Positions 10,340 through 22,300 of a stretch of 64,000 nt of DNA are shown piece by piece. A program made the translations under genes and the position numbers. The stretch is from the NCBI RefSeq assembly GCF_000004195.4, contig NC_030683.2, positions 6,603,345 to 6,667,344 on the forward strand, written 5' to 3'. Position 1 is the stretch's first letter, and each line of letters starts with the position of its first letter. The DNA is from Xenopus tropicalis (taxonomy: Eukaryota > Chordata > Amphibia > Anura > Pipidae). Below the pieces are notes generated by a model. That model was given only the letters and a program-made list of their open reading frames with translations, searched no databases and had not been told where the DNA came from.

Positions 10340-10769
10340 ATTTTTTGTTTATTGAGTTCTTGCATCCTAATACAATAAAGCTTAAAATAACATAACAAAT
10401 AAGCAAAAGCATTAAATATATTTACATGCAGTAAACATAATTAGCTTATCCTATAAACGTATCCGCTTGCTCTGTGGGCAACTGTACAAATGTTACAAAG
10501 CTGATGTATAGTCGCACCTGAGCTATACAACGCTGCTCAATTTCCAACTTTAACTCAACTTCAATGAGCGGCTCAGCCTGGCTGGGGGCCACTCTACTAT
10601 AAACAACTATATACACAAAACATGGCTCTGACTCCAGGAAGGCAAAAGATTGGGCTACTCACCTAAAACTGTATGAAGCCCCATCAGAAAAATACGACGA
10701 AGGCAAAAATCTAAGGGGGGTGAAAAGAACTAGCCCAACACCAAAGAGACATCCGAATTAGCAAGAGAC

Positions 10770-11753
10770 TCACGGTGGGTCAAACTGAATGCCCCTCCAC
10801 AGACCCTTCCACCTTGCTTCATCCATCCTTTGTCTCTCCAAAGAGCGTATCTTCCCGAGCTCACCCAGTACCATATCCACCACCACTGGACAGGGGAGGA
10901 CTTCACGCCTGAGAGAAACCTTGCACCGTGTGTTCCAGGTGTAAAAGCGGACAACAGAGCTGACTAAGAAAAGAGTGCCCAAATCATACCCCCTGTGTCG
11001 CTTGAATGCCCCATAGGCCCACTCCTGGTAATTACAACCAGAGAGGCAAGGAATGCACAAGGCAGCAGAGACTTGTTTGTAAACATCTATGTTAAAGGGG
11101 CACTGAAGCAAGAAGTGGTCCATCGTTTCCACTTCCCCAGAGCATTCCTCTCGTGGGCAGTCACGGTCATCAGTGCGTCTGTACTTCAGATTCCCATTAA
11201 CATAGAGCTTCCCGTGGAAGGAGCGCCAGACGACATCCCTGAGCTTCGGGGGAACCCTTGGGGAATTGACTAAAGAGAGCCCTGATCTCAACACCTCGTC
11301 TGGACAGTCTTTCAGGGCCAGTGATGCATGAAAGTAGGAACCCAAGACTCTCCTATCGATGTCCCTTCTTGGAGAAGCCCTGATCTCCCCAACAGACACA
11401 CACCACCGCCTCATCACCTTCAGACTCACGGCAACATAAGGCGGGAGAGGGGCATGAGGAGCACGCATGCTCTTTACCAAGCCGCCTCTCTTCCAACACT
11501 CAAGAAAAGGAAGGGCCCAAACTCTGAAGATCTCCACCCACAAAGGAGGCTTCTCCAACAGGAGGTTGTTATAGTTATACTTAATAAAGGTGTTCACGAA
11601 GAACACAACGGGGTTCACCATAACCGAGACCCCCCTCCTTCCTTTGTAGGTAGGTAATATTTCTTTTGATGAGGTTTGTCTTATTCCCCCATAACAGTTG
11701 GAAGAAGAGACCTTTGATCTTAACGTAGAAAGCTTCTGGCAAAAGGCACACAT
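10770..11753 (-). pseudogene. LINE ORF2 C-terminal fragment
   Basis: A 327-codon open frame continues the ORF2 protein after the reverse transcriptase in a different frame. It contains RDCPREECSGEVETMDHFLL followed by QCPFN, a Cys-His pattern also present in the second LINE (RNCPWGCGVEESQEHFLHQC). This C-terminal Cys/His region is typical of L1/Tx1-type ORF2 proteins. The frame change relative to the upstream segment lies around 11590-11680. Confidence 0.85.
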
Positions 11754-13422
11754 GGCTGAGATACAAAAAGATTGGAATCAGGTAGGTTTTGATAAGATCC
11801 ACCCTTTCTCTGAGGGTAAATTTCAACCCTTTCCACCGGTTCACCAGAACAGATGCGGTTTCCAACTTGCCCTCCCAAATTTGCTTGGCATAATCGCCAT
11901 GGCCAAATTCGATACCAAGAATTTTAATTTTGGGCTGGGCCACTGGGAAGACATCCGGAAGATCGAAGGCAGGATCTCCCTTCCCCATCCAGAAAGTTTT
12001 GCACTTATTCTGATTAATCAAGGACCCAGAGGCCCTTGAGTAGTCCCTTAGCACCCGTGCCACAGTCTCTGCCTCCTCCCCACTAGACACGACTACTGTG
12101 ACATCGTCTGCATAAGCGGAGACCTTCAGGGCCCTCCCGGGAGACAGAGGAACCCCTGCTAATGCATCGCACTCTATCCGCCTTATGAGGGGATCAATGG
12201 CAAATACATAAAGCAAAGGGCTCAAAGGACAGCCCTGTCGGACCCCAGAAGAAACCCCAAAGCTCTCCCCGGACCAACCATTCACAAGTGGGAAACTCTC
12301 GGCCCCTTTATACAAAATCTTTAGCCAATTAACAAATTTACCCGGAAGACCGTACCTGTCAAGGAGCAACCAGAGATACTCGTGGTTTACCCTATCGAAA
12401 GCCTTTGACTGATCCAAAGTCAGCAGATACTTACCCCACTCGCAGATCCTGCACCGCTCTAGGACCTCCCGGATGCCAAGGACAGCGGAAAAGGTGCTGC
12501 GGCCCTTCACTGTGCAGTGCTGAGAGGGGGAAAGAAGCCTTTCTGCAAAAGGAAAAAGGCGGTTGAACATGACCTTTGCCAGAATCTTTCGGTCTGTATT
12601 GAGAAGAGCGATGGGGCGCCAGTTCTCAACCTTAGACTGGTCCAAACCCTTGGTGAGGAGAATAAGAGCTGAGTGTCTCATAGAGGGAGGGAGTAGGCCC
12701 TCTTCCAGGGTGCTATTGAATACCTCTGTGAGACGAGGGGCCAGGACATCAACAAACTGTTTATAAAATTCGGCTGTTAAACCGTCAGGCCCTGGAGACT
12801 TTTTGAGGCCTAAGCCTTCAATTGCCTTCCTGACCTCCTCAACTCCAATCTCACACTCCAATTCGTCAAAAGAAATATTCTCATCTTGCAGAATAGGGGT
12901 CTCTTCCAGAAAGGAAGACATACTGGCCCGGGAGAGCCCCTGCCCCTTCAGGAGTTTAGCATAGTAGTTCTTAACAACTCTGAGAATACCAGGGACCGAA
13001 GTCTCTAGCACCCCAGCCTCGTTTTGCAAGCCGTGTATGGACTTGCGGGAAAACACTTCCCGGCAGTTTTGGTAAGGGTCGGGCGAGTGGTGCTTCCCGT
13101 AGTCCCTCTCCAAAACCAGGGAAGAGTACCTGTCATACTGATACTCCTTCATGAGGGCACGGACCCTGGCAACTTCCCCACCTTGGGCCCCATCAGACAC
13201 CAGTCTGTCTAACTTTCTCCTGAGAGATTGGTAGGCACGATCTTTATCAATTTGTATCTTGTTTGCTAGGCCTCGAAAGAGTCCTGCTGCCCTCTTTTTG
13301 ACCATCTCCCACCACTCCGCCTTAGTGTTGCACAGATCTAATAAGGATTCCTGAGCCTGAAAGAACTCCCTGAAGGACTGATTTACACACTCCTCCCCAG
13401 GAGGGCCGAATTCAGGCGCCAA
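11581..13422 (-). pseudogene. LINE ORF2 reverse transcriptase segment
   Basis: A 613-codon frame. The linker region (LVLERDYGKHHSPDP) is followed by RT motifs in order: SPGPDGLTAEFYK, NWRPIALLNTDRKI, LDQSKAFDRVNHEYL, SGVRQGCPLSPLLY and the catalytic SAYADDVTVV, with YADD at about residue 437 (12114-12103). The thumb region includes KILGIEFG and FLYLSHVCLLPEAFY. The start shown is only where the frame opens: the segment joins the endonuclease frame upstream through a frameshift near 13400. The catalytic residues are intact, but the protein is split. Confidence 0.93.
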
Positions 13423-14159
13423 AGACCCCTTCCCCTCTGAGGGGACTCTGAAACATTCAAGGACACACTCACCATACAGTGATCGGAGAACTCCACGGCT
13501 GTCACCTCAGGAGGAGACACTATGAAGTCCTGTTTAACAAAAAACCTGTCTATCCTACTTCTACATGTTCCTCTATAAAAAGTGAAACCCGTGCGGTCAG
13601 GGAAGTGGCGAATGTGCACATCCTCTAGGCCGGCCTGACTAACTATGCTATTCAGGTAAATGCTATCGTAGCCCAGCCGACCTGCGGCACCTCCCCTATC
13701 CATAGGCCTAGTCACGGTGTTAAAGTCACCGCCAAAAATTATCGGCCGGGCTGTAAAAAGAAAGGGCTTAATCCTGCTAAACAGGTCCCTCCTCGCCTTT
13801 AGGGTCTGAGGACCGTACACATTAATAAGGCGAAGATTCTGCCCATTCAGCAGGACGTCTAAGACCATACATCTGCCCATCTCTACCTCAATCACCCGTT
13901 TGACTGTTACCTTACTGGTCTTAAAAAGGACCGCCACTCCGCTGTACATCTCGGCCGCAAGAGACCAGTAGGAAGGACCGTGCACCCATTCCTTCTTGGC
14001 CCTATGGAGCACCTGAAGATTGCATAATCTGGTCTCTTGCAAAAATAAAATGTCTGCCTCAACTCGGGAGAGAAAAAAGAAGGCCGTGTCTCTTGCACCT
14101 ACAGACTTAACGCTCGCGACATTAATGGTCACGACACGTATCGGAGGGGGAACAGCCAT
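13383..14159 (-). pseudogene. LINE ORF2 APE-type endonuclease segment
   Basis: A 258-codon frame beginning MAVPPPIRVVTINVASVKS. It has the apurinic-like endonuclease motifs of non-LTR retrotransposons: the N of TINVAS, the E of FLQETRL, the NVYGPQ block, GGDFNTV, and the terminal SDHCMVSV. These supply the metal-binding and catalytic Glu, Asp, Asn and His. The frame stops at 13383, just as the linker to RT begins. This ATG is the natural ORF2 start and lies 115 bp after the ORF1 stop. Confidence 0.9.
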
Positions 14160-14273
14160 TTACAGGGTGATTAAGATGAGGAGGTTCCACCCTCCTTTTT
14201 ACCTTCCTATCATCGTCAGAGCATTCCCTCTTTGCAGAGAGACCAGATGGAAGCTTTTCAGCTTCAGCAGGAC

Positions 14274-15692
14274 TTATGTCCTCAATTCCGAAGAGGAAGA
14301 GTTGGCGTTATCAGACTGGCCAAGCTCCCTGTTTAGCTCCTCCTCCTCCTCCAACTCTGCCCTCTCCCCCCAAGATAAAGGAGCAAATCTATTTACGGAT
14401 AAAGGAAAGGGATCAGCCCCCTCCTTTGCATGGGCACCCTCTGCCCTCTCCTCTTTCTTTCTGTGATTCCCCCCACTCGAGTTGGTAGCCTTTTGCTTGG
14501 CCAAGGTGGCTTTCTGGGGTTCGCCTACTTTGACCCAATCCCCCAATGTGTTGTTAGCCGCACTAGGCCGCTCAGAAGGGGGGGTCTCCTGAACTACCCT
14601 TTGGGACATTAGTGACCGTCCACTAGGTTGTCCTCTCCCCCTTCCCCGTGTTGCCCTAACGGATGTGGAGGACTGCGGGGCTTGGGAAGACTGTGGGGCC
14701 CGGGAAGACTGCGGGGCCCGGGAAGACTGCGGGGCCCGGGAAGACTGCGGGGCCTGGGAAGACTGCGGGGCCCGGGAAGGCTGGGGGCCCTGGGGAGGCT
14801 GGGGGCCATGGGAAGGCTGAGATGAATTATGGGGGATGAACGGGGGGTCAGGATCAGGCACAGGCTGAGCTTCCCCAACCACCTGACCCTGTGTGGCCTC
14901 GGACTCCAGCACCCCCATTTCCTCGCGGTATTCCTCCTCAATGCTTTGCCACGACATAGGACAGGAACCGTACGCATGGCCGAGCTCTCCGCACAAGTTG
15001 CACCGGATGCTTTTGGGACAGTGCTTTGCCACATGACCTACCCCAAGGCACATGGCGCATTTCAGTACATCGCAACTAATACTGAAATGCCTGGTGGAAC
15101 CGCACTTCCAACATTCCCTGGGCTGCCCGGGATAAAAGCAGCAGACTAAATCCCGGCCAATGTATGCGGAGCTGGGGATGTGCTGGGTGACATTGCCTAC
15201 TGTGCGTAGGCGCACCTTAGCCTGCCAGCCCCCCGTCCATATCCCCCTGTACCCAAAGTCCCTCTCCAGCTCCCCTATCACATCCCCATACCTTCTGAGC
15301 CAGATCTTAAGGTCTGCGGGGGGGATGGACTCATTCTCTATTAGAATGGTGACCTTGCAGACCCCAGGCCTAGACACGGGCACTGCCCGAAACCCCTCCC
15401 ACATCCCTGTGGCATCCCTAAACTTTTCCCAGAATTCATCTAACTCCTGGGGCCTCATGAAGCTGATTGTGTAATCTTTGAACACTTTGTTATGCACAAA
15501 ACAATAAATATCATTTGCAGTGAAGCCCATATCACAGATCTTATCAATAACAATATTTCCCTCAGGCAAGGGACCCTCCCCCTCCCACTGCAACCGCACC
15601 ACATTCCTGCGCCTCCCCGAGTCTGCGGGGTAGATCCTCCCACGTCGGGGGTAATTCCCCACTGCAGGTTTGTCACCCCACACGCGCCCCAC
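14274..15692 (-). pseudogene. LINE ORF1, C-terminal half with three CCHC zinc knuckles
   Basis: A 472-codon frame. An RRM-like region (FYPGQPRECWKC at its end) precedes three CX2CX4HX4C knuckles: CWKCGSTRHFSISC, CAMCLGVGHVAKHC and CNLCGELGHAYGSC. Next comes a low-complexity stretch of repeated APQSSR (14690-14810), then a tail with VNRFAPLSWGERAELEEEEE. Knuckles of this type bind nucleic acid in the LINE RNP. It overlaps the N-terminal half by 20 bp in another frame, so ORF1 is split by a frameshift near 15675. Confidence 0.9.
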
Positions 15693-17541
15693 TCACTGCC
15701 ACCTTCGCCACATTCACACTGCCAGGCCCTTTAGCCTTGCCACGGACAATATTAGCAAAGCTTTGGCCACTCACTCCCGCCACCTCATTCGCTGCACTCA
15801 CACCCGCCGCTGTGGCATTAACTGCACCAGTTGGGTCATTCACCCCTGCACCCACAGCACTCATATCTGCACCCACAGCTCTCATACCTGCACCCACAGC
15901 ACTCATACCTGCACCCACAGCTCTTGTACCAGCACCCACAGCTCTTGTACCCACAGCACTTGTACCTGCACCCACAGCACTTGTACCCACAGCACTCATA
16001 CCTGCACCCACAACACTTGTATCTGCACCCACATTCACCTCTTGCACAACAGCATTTGACCCTTGCACAGTTGGACCCGAGCCCCCCAACACTTTCCCCC
16101 CACACACATTTACACCCACAGAATTCACATTCCCAGTGCACTCACCAGCCTCAGGCAGTCGCTCACCGATCCCCTCACTGCAGTCACGCCCACACACACT
16201 TGCACCATTGGAAATGGCAGCAGTTGGAATTGCTGAACTACAAGAGTCCGCTGCAGAGTCTTTTGCAGCCGCCTTCTTCCTGCCAGATTTAGGAGCAGGC
16301 TTGGTCTCCTTCTTCTTCTTTCCCTTTCGCTGTTCCTCCTGCTGCTCAGCGACTGCAGCTTTGCCTTTATGGTTCCGCTCCGAGTTGTTCCCATCACAAC
16401 TGGCTTTTTCCTGCTCTGGGAGAGACACAGTAGTGGATGTAGTGGCCTCTGGCTGCTGTGAGATGTCACCCTCAGGGCCCGCTAGTTGTTCTGCACCGAT
16501 GTTTGCAGCAGTGTGGCAAACTGACTCCTTTTCAGCCATTTTCTGCGCCGGCTGCCCTGCATTCCTCCCAGATGGCAGATTCTCACTTTTCCCTGCTGCA
16601 GCCACATTGGCATTTGCTTTTTGTGCCCAACTGGCCAACGCAGCAGGGGCTGACTGCACCCCAACATCCTCAGCGGACTGAGGGGCAGCCTGGGAGACAC
16701 CCATAGACATAGGCTGATTTTGGGGTGAGGGCAGGACAGGGAAATCAGATTCTGTGTAGACAAAGCTACTTACTTCCAGCTGCTGTTTCTTTTCCTTTGG
16801 TTTCACCTTTTCCTTGGGGTCAATATCATCAATTTCATCAGTAGAAAAGACCATTTTTTGCGGCCTCAGGGAGCAAGGAGACTCCACCTGCCTGATCTCC
16901 CTTAGGAGGCCCGGTGTACCTGAGGGGGTACCAGTGGGGGTACCAGTAGGAGTGCCAGTGGGGTTCCCAGGGCTCTTTGGAGCTGGCCGGTTTGGCTGGA
17001 GGGCCCCAGAGCTTTCAGGCTCCTCATCGCTGGACACCTCTGTAATGGCTCTGCTTCTCAGCGATGCCCTGTATTTTTCCTCCTGGCGTCTCTGCTCCAT
17101 CTCCCGGAACCGCTCGGCATTATCAAACGATTCCTTTACCGCACCGATTCCCTTGCCAAGGAAGTCCAGCTCCCGCTCCAGAGTGCGCTGCTTGTCGCAC
17201 AGGGCAGCAATTTCTACCTTCTTGCGGGGCCGGGCCAGGCTGTAGGCCTTAGCGCACTCGTACCTCTTGGTCTTTATTAGAGATTTCAGAGCCGCAAGCT
17301 CAGCCCTTTTCTCCTTAAACTTCAGAATTCCTTTAGCCAGATTTTCCTGGAATCCCGGTTCATGCGGCAGCATATCAGGGTTAAACCCCGCAACTTGCAC
17401 TGGGGACTCCGCTTGGGGCCCCTCAGAAACTCCTCCTTCTGCAGAAGCACCCCGGGGCCTAGGTGACTCAGATGAGGCCTGGGGCTTTCCTGGATCAGCA
17501 TCCCTGGGCGCACCACACCCTCCAGGGCTGCAATTGCTCAT
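15673..17541 (-). pseudogene. LINE ORF1, N-terminal half
   Basis: The start was chosen at the ATG at 17541 (MSNCSPGGCGAPRDAD). A charged helical or coiled-coil region (FKEKRAELAALKSLIKTKRY and onward) is followed by VFSTDEIDDID and FVYTESDFPVLPS. Both of these have counterparts in the second LINE (VFSAHEISTVED, FVYSHEDFPSLPT). Near the end is an imperfect in-frame minisatellite of alternating SAVGAG and RAVGAG units (about 15850-16010). A stop at 15673-15675 interrupts the protein. The plus-strand open frames over this region are shadows. Confidence 0.85.
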
Positions 17542-17618
17542 GATTGAGCTCAACGAGCACCACACAAACTGCGATCAGCACCCAGCAGCACACACGGTCA
17601 GGTGAGCACTAGTGGGCG

Positions 17619-18310
17619 GTTCCTGCTGAATTGTGCTTAGTACAGGGGAATCCCTATGTGCCATAGTTTTATGGTATCTCTCTGTACAGGCTATGAGCAA
17701 ACTTAGGGGGCTGTTCCTGCTTAATTGTGCTTAGTACAGGGGAATCCCTATGCTGCCATAGTTTTATGGTATCTCTCTGTACAGGCTATGAGCAAACTTA
17801 GGGGGCTGTTCCTGCTTAATTGTGCTTAGTACAGGGGAATCCCTATGTGCCATAGTTTTATGGTATCTCTCTGTACAGGCTATGAGCAAACTTAGGGGGC
17901 TGTTCCTGCTGAATTGTGCTTAGTACAGGGGAATCCCTATGTGCCATAGTTTTATGGTATCTCTCTGTACAGGCTATGAGCAAACTTAGGGGGCTGTTCC
18001 TGCTGAATTGTGCTTAGTACAGGGGAATCCCTATGTGCCATAGTTTTATGGTATCTCTCTGTACAGGCTATGAGCAAACTTAGGGGGCTGTTCCTGCTGA
18101 ATTGTGCTTAGTACAGGGGAATCCCTATGTGCCATAGTTTTATGGTATCTCTCTGTACAGGCTATGAGCAAACTTAGGGGGCTGTTCCTGCTGAATTGTG
18201 CTTAGTACAGGGGAATCCCTATGTGCCATAGTTTTATGGTATCTCTCTGTACAGGCTATGAGCAAACTTAGGGGGCTGTTCCTGCTGAATTGTGCTTAGT
18301 ACAGGGAATT
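17619..18310 (+). repeat. 94-bp intronic array, right part (lectin A intron 4)
   Basis: About seven clean units, nearly identical to one another; one carries a small insertion (TATGCTGCC for TATGTGCC). The array continues the 10110-10339 part across the LINE. After the array the sequence GTGATTAGATAAATTCCAAG matches the same position in lectin C (about 62470). Confidence 0.95.
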
Positions 18311-18393
18311 ACCTTTGCTGCTATAGATTATAGTATCTCTTGGAGCCAACGTCCAAAGTGATTAGATAAATTCCAAGGGGAAATAAAATAATA

Positions 18394-18517
18394 TGTAAAT
18401 TGCCGGTGGGATGGCATACGCAGCGCCACAATTTCCCCAAAGTTTCCCCTCAAGGCAACTTCCGCGATTTCGGGGAAATCGCGGCACCACGTATGACATC
18501 CCACCGGCAATTTACAT
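18394..18517. mobile_element. Short inverted-repeat element in lectin A intron 4
   Basis: Starts TGTAAATTGCCGGTGGGATG and ends with its complement, with smaller GGGGAAAT/ATTTCCCC arms inside. A partial third arm (CGCCGGAGGGATGGCAT) follows at about 18521. It sits where the alignment with lectin C breaks, so it looks like an insertion. Confidence 0.6.
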
Positions 18518-18754
18518 ACTCGCCGGAGGGATGGCATTTCAGGAAGATTAGTCGCCTGCGACAAGGGAGATTTGTCGTGGGCAAATAATCTCCCCGTCTG
18601 CCACGGCCCTTAGGGTCTAAGGTAAGCGATTATATTTATTGGGGGTACCTAATATATTGGCATCTCCAGGGAAAGCAAGCAAGTTGCAGGTAAATCTCAG
18701 TTGCTTTGAAGATGTATAATGAAGCAGTAGAATTCCTAATGAATCAGATGAAAG

Positions 18755-20551
18755 TGAGAGTGTAGGACTGGCCAGACCGGGGGTGAGTGAGTGTAGGACA
18801 GGCCAGACCGGGGGTGAGTGTAGGACTGGCCAGACCGGGGGTGAGTGTAGGACTGGCCAGACCGGGGGTGAGTGAGTGTAGGACAGGCCAGACTGGGGGG
18901 TGAGTGAGTGTAGGACAGGCCAGACCGGGGGTGAGTGAGTGTAGGACTGGCCAGACCGGGGTGAAGTGTAGGACTGGCCAGACCGGGGGTGAGTGAGTGT
19001 AGGACAGGCCAGACTGGGGGTGAGTGAGTGTAGGACAGGCCAGACCGGGGGTGAGTGAGTGTAGGACAGGCCAGACCGGGGGTGAGTGAGTGTAGGACAG
19101 GCCAGACCGGGGGTGAGTGTAGGACTGGCCAGACCGGGGGTGAGTGAGTGTAGGACAGGCCAGACCGGGGGTGAGTGAGAGTAGGACAGGCCAGACCGGG
19201 GGTGAGTGAGAGTAGGACAGGCCAGACCGGGGGTGAGTGAGAGTAGGACAGGCCAGACCCGGGGTGAGTGAGTGTAGGACTGGCCAGACCGGGGGTGAGT
19301 GTAGGACTGGCCAGACCGGGGGTGAGTGAGTGTAGGACTGGCCAGACCGGGGGTGAGTGAGAGTAGGACAGGCCAGTCCCGGGGTGAGTGAGTGTAGGAC
19401 TGGCCAGACCGGGGGTGAGAGTAGGACTGGCCAGACCGGGGGTGAGAGTAGGACTGGCCAGACCGGGGGTGAGTGTAGGACTGGCCAGACCGGGGGTGAG
19501 TGAGTGTAGGACTGGCCAGACCGGGGGTGAGTGAGAGTAGGACTGGCCAGACCGGGGGTGAGTGAGAGTAGGACAGGCCAGACCGGGGGTGAGTGAGTGT
19601 AGGACAGGCCAGACCGGGGGTGAGTGAGAGTAGGACAGGCCAGACCGGGGGTGAGTGAGAGTAGGACAGGCCAGACCCGGGGTGAGTGAGTGTAGGACTG
19701 GCCAGACCGGGGGTGAGTGAGAGTAGGACAGGCCAGACCGGGGGTGAGTGAGTGTAGGACAGGCCAGACCGGGGGTGAGTGTAGGACTGGCCAGACCGGG
19801 GGTGAGTGAGAGTAGGACAGGCCAGACCGGGGGTGAGTGAGTGTAGGACAGGCCAGACCCCGGGTTGAGTGAGTGTAGGACTGGCCAGACCCGGGGTGAG
19901 TGAGAGTAGGACTGGCCAGACCGGGGGTGAGTGAGAGTAGGACTGGCCAGACCGGGGTGAGTGAGAGTAGGACAGGCCCAGACCGGGGGTGAGTGAGTGT
20001 AGGACAGGCCAGACCGGGGGTGAGTGAGTGTAGGACAGGCCAGACCGGGGGTGAGTGAGAGTAGGACTGGCCAGACCGGGGGTGAGTGAGAGTAGGACTG
20101 GCCAGACCGGGGGTGAGTGAGAGTAGGACTGGCCAGACCGGGGGTGAGTGAGAGTAGGACTGGCCAGACCGGGGGTGAGTGAGTGTAGGACTGGCCAGAC
20201 CGGGGGTGGAGTGGAGAGTAGGACTGGCCAGACCGGGGGTGAGTGAGTGTAGGACTGGCCAGACCGGGGGTGAGTGAGTGTAGGACTGGCCAGACCGGGG
20301 GTGAGTGAGTGTAGGACTGGCCAGACCGGGGGTGAGTGAGAGTAGGACTGGCCAGACCGGGGGTGAGTGAGAGTAGGACTGGCCAGACCGGGGGTGAGTG
20401 AGTGTAGGACTGGCCAGACCGGGGGTGAGTGAGAGTAGGACTGGCCAGACCGGGGGTGAGTGAGAGTAGGACTGGCCAGACCGGGGGTGAGTGAGAGTAG
20501 GACTGGCCAGACCGGGGGTGAGTGAGAGTAGGACTGGCCAGACCGGGGGTG
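18755..20551 (+). repeat. 31-bp satellite array, left block
   Basis: About 58 units of a sequence containing GGACTGGCCAGACCGGGG followed by one or two GTGA words, giving 27- and 31-bp forms. ACAGG and ACTGG variants and GTGTAGG and GAGTAGG variants alternate, in places as higher-order runs. It begins close to the end of recognisable lectin A intron 4 sequence and is cut by the LINE at 20552. Confidence 0.95.
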
Positions 20552-22300
20552 TTACATAGTTACATAGTTACATAGTTACATAGGGTTGAAAAAAGACCAG
20601 TGTCCATCAAGTTCAACCCATCCAAGTAAACCCAGCACACCTAACCCCCACCTACCAATCTATACACTCACATACATAAACTATATATACAACCACTAGT
20701 ACTAACTGTAGATATTAGTATCACAATAGCCTTGGATATTCTGATTGATCAAGAACTCATCCAGGCCCCTCTTATAGGCATTAACAGAATCTGCCATTAC
20801 CACATCACTAGGAAGGGCATTCCCCAACCTCACTGCCCTCACCGTGAGGAACCCCCTACGCTGCTTCAAATGGAAACTCCTTTCCTCTAATCTAAAGGGG
20901 TGACCTCTGGTGCGCTGATTGTTTTTATGGGAAAAAAGAACATCCCCCAACTGCCTATAATCCCCTCTAATGTACTTGTACAGAGTAATCATGTCCCCTC
21001 GCAAGCGCCTCTTTTCCAGAGAAAACAACCCCAACCTCGACAGTCTAACCCCATAGTTTAACCCTTCCATCCCCTTTACCAGTTTAGTTGCAGTCTCTGC
21101 ACTCTCTCCAGCTCATTAATATCCTTCTAAAGGACTGGAGCCCAAAACTGCCCCCATACTCACGGTGAGGCCTTACCAGGGACCTATAAAGGGGCAAAAT
21201 TATGTTCTCATCCCTTGAGTCAATGCCCTTTTTATACAAGACAGCACTTTATTTGCTTTAGTAGCCACAGAATGACACTGCCTGGAATTAGACAACTTGT
21301 TATCAACAAAAACCCCTAGATCCTTCTCCATTAAGGATCCCCCCAACTCACTACCATTCAGTAGATAGTTTGCGTTTATATTATTCCTACCAAAGTGCAT
21401 AACTTTGCACTTATCAACATTGAACCTCATTTTCCCAGTTTGCTGCCCAGTTATCTAATTTTGTCAAATCGCTCTGCAAAGCGGCACATCCTGCATGGAA
21501 CTTATAGTTTTGCCCAATTTAGTGTCATCAGCAAAAATAGAAACAGTACTGTCTATGCCCCCCTCCAGGTCATTAATAAACAAGTTAAACAGCAAAGGCC
21601 CAAGGACTGACCCCTGCGGTACCCACTAACCACACTGGTCCAATTAGAAAATGTTCCATTTACCCCACTCTTTGTACTCTATCCTTCAGCCAGTTCTCTA
21701 TCCAATTACAAATATTATGTTCTAGGCCAATATTCCTTAATTTGATCATTAACCTTCTGTGAGGTACTGTATCAAACACTTTAGCAAAGTCCAAGTAGAT
21801 GACATCAACTGCCATTCCAGCATCAAGGTTCCTACTCACCTCCTCATAAAAGGCGACTAAATTAGTCTGGCAAGATCTGTTACGCATAAAACCATGGGGC
21901 ACAAACTAATAGTATTGTGAACTGCAATGTATTCAACTATCCTATCCCTTATTACCCCTTCCAAAAGTTTTCCTACTACTGATGTCAGACTAACAGGCCT
22001 ATAGTTTTCAGGCTGAGAACGGGATCCCTTTTTAAATAACGGCACCACATTAGCAATCCGCCAGTCTCTTGGCACCATGCCAGACCTCAATGAATCCTGA
22101 AAAATTAAGTGAAGAGGTTTGGCAATCACAGCGCTCAGCTCATTTAATACCCTGGGATGAATCCCATCCGGCCCTGGACCTTTGTTTACCTTTACATGTT
22201 CAAGTCTCTTTTGAATTTCCTCCCGAGTGACCCATGCGTCAGTAGCTAAATTACTAGAACTGGGCATATTACAAGGGAAGCCTTCATTATCTGGCTCCTC
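20552..22300 (-). mobile_element. CR1/Rex-like LINE, 5'-truncated, inside the 31-bp satellite
   Basis: On the minus strand it ends in the short tandem tail (CTATGTAA)n, the style of CR1-group 3' ends. Broken reverse transcriptase pieces occur in order: KGPGPDGIHPRVLNEL and NYRPVSLTSVVGKLLE (22200-21960), LDFAKVFDTVPHRRL (about 21790-21750), the catalytic FADDTKL (about 21540-21518), KCKVMHFGR (about 21410-21380) and a C-terminal region (21070-20702, GLNYGVRLSRLGLFSLEKRR). Stops and frameshifts separate them. There is no endonuclease region, so it is truncated. Satellite units flank it on both sides. Confidence 0.88.

Larger units (their letters stand above)
10340..17618 (-). mobile_element. 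Tx1-clade LINE, near full length, antisense in lectin A intron 4
   Basis: On the minus strand the order is 5' end (17618), ORF1 with coiled coil and three CCHC knuckles, ORF2 with APE endonuclease and reverse transcriptase, and a short 3' UTR with AATAAA near 10380. It is inserted in the 94-bp array. The flanks repeat about 32 bp of the array (10308-10339 and 17619-17650, one mismatch), compatible with a target-site duplication, although neighbouring array units would look alike. All ORFs are broken by frameshifts, so it is dead. It is related to, but clearly diverged from, the LINE at 50499-59805. Confidence 0.9.

Noticed and set aside
15737..16681. A 314-codon plus-strand open frame rich in Ala, Pro and Thr
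   Set aside because: Shadow of the minus-strand LINE ORF1 N-terminal half and its VGAG repeat.
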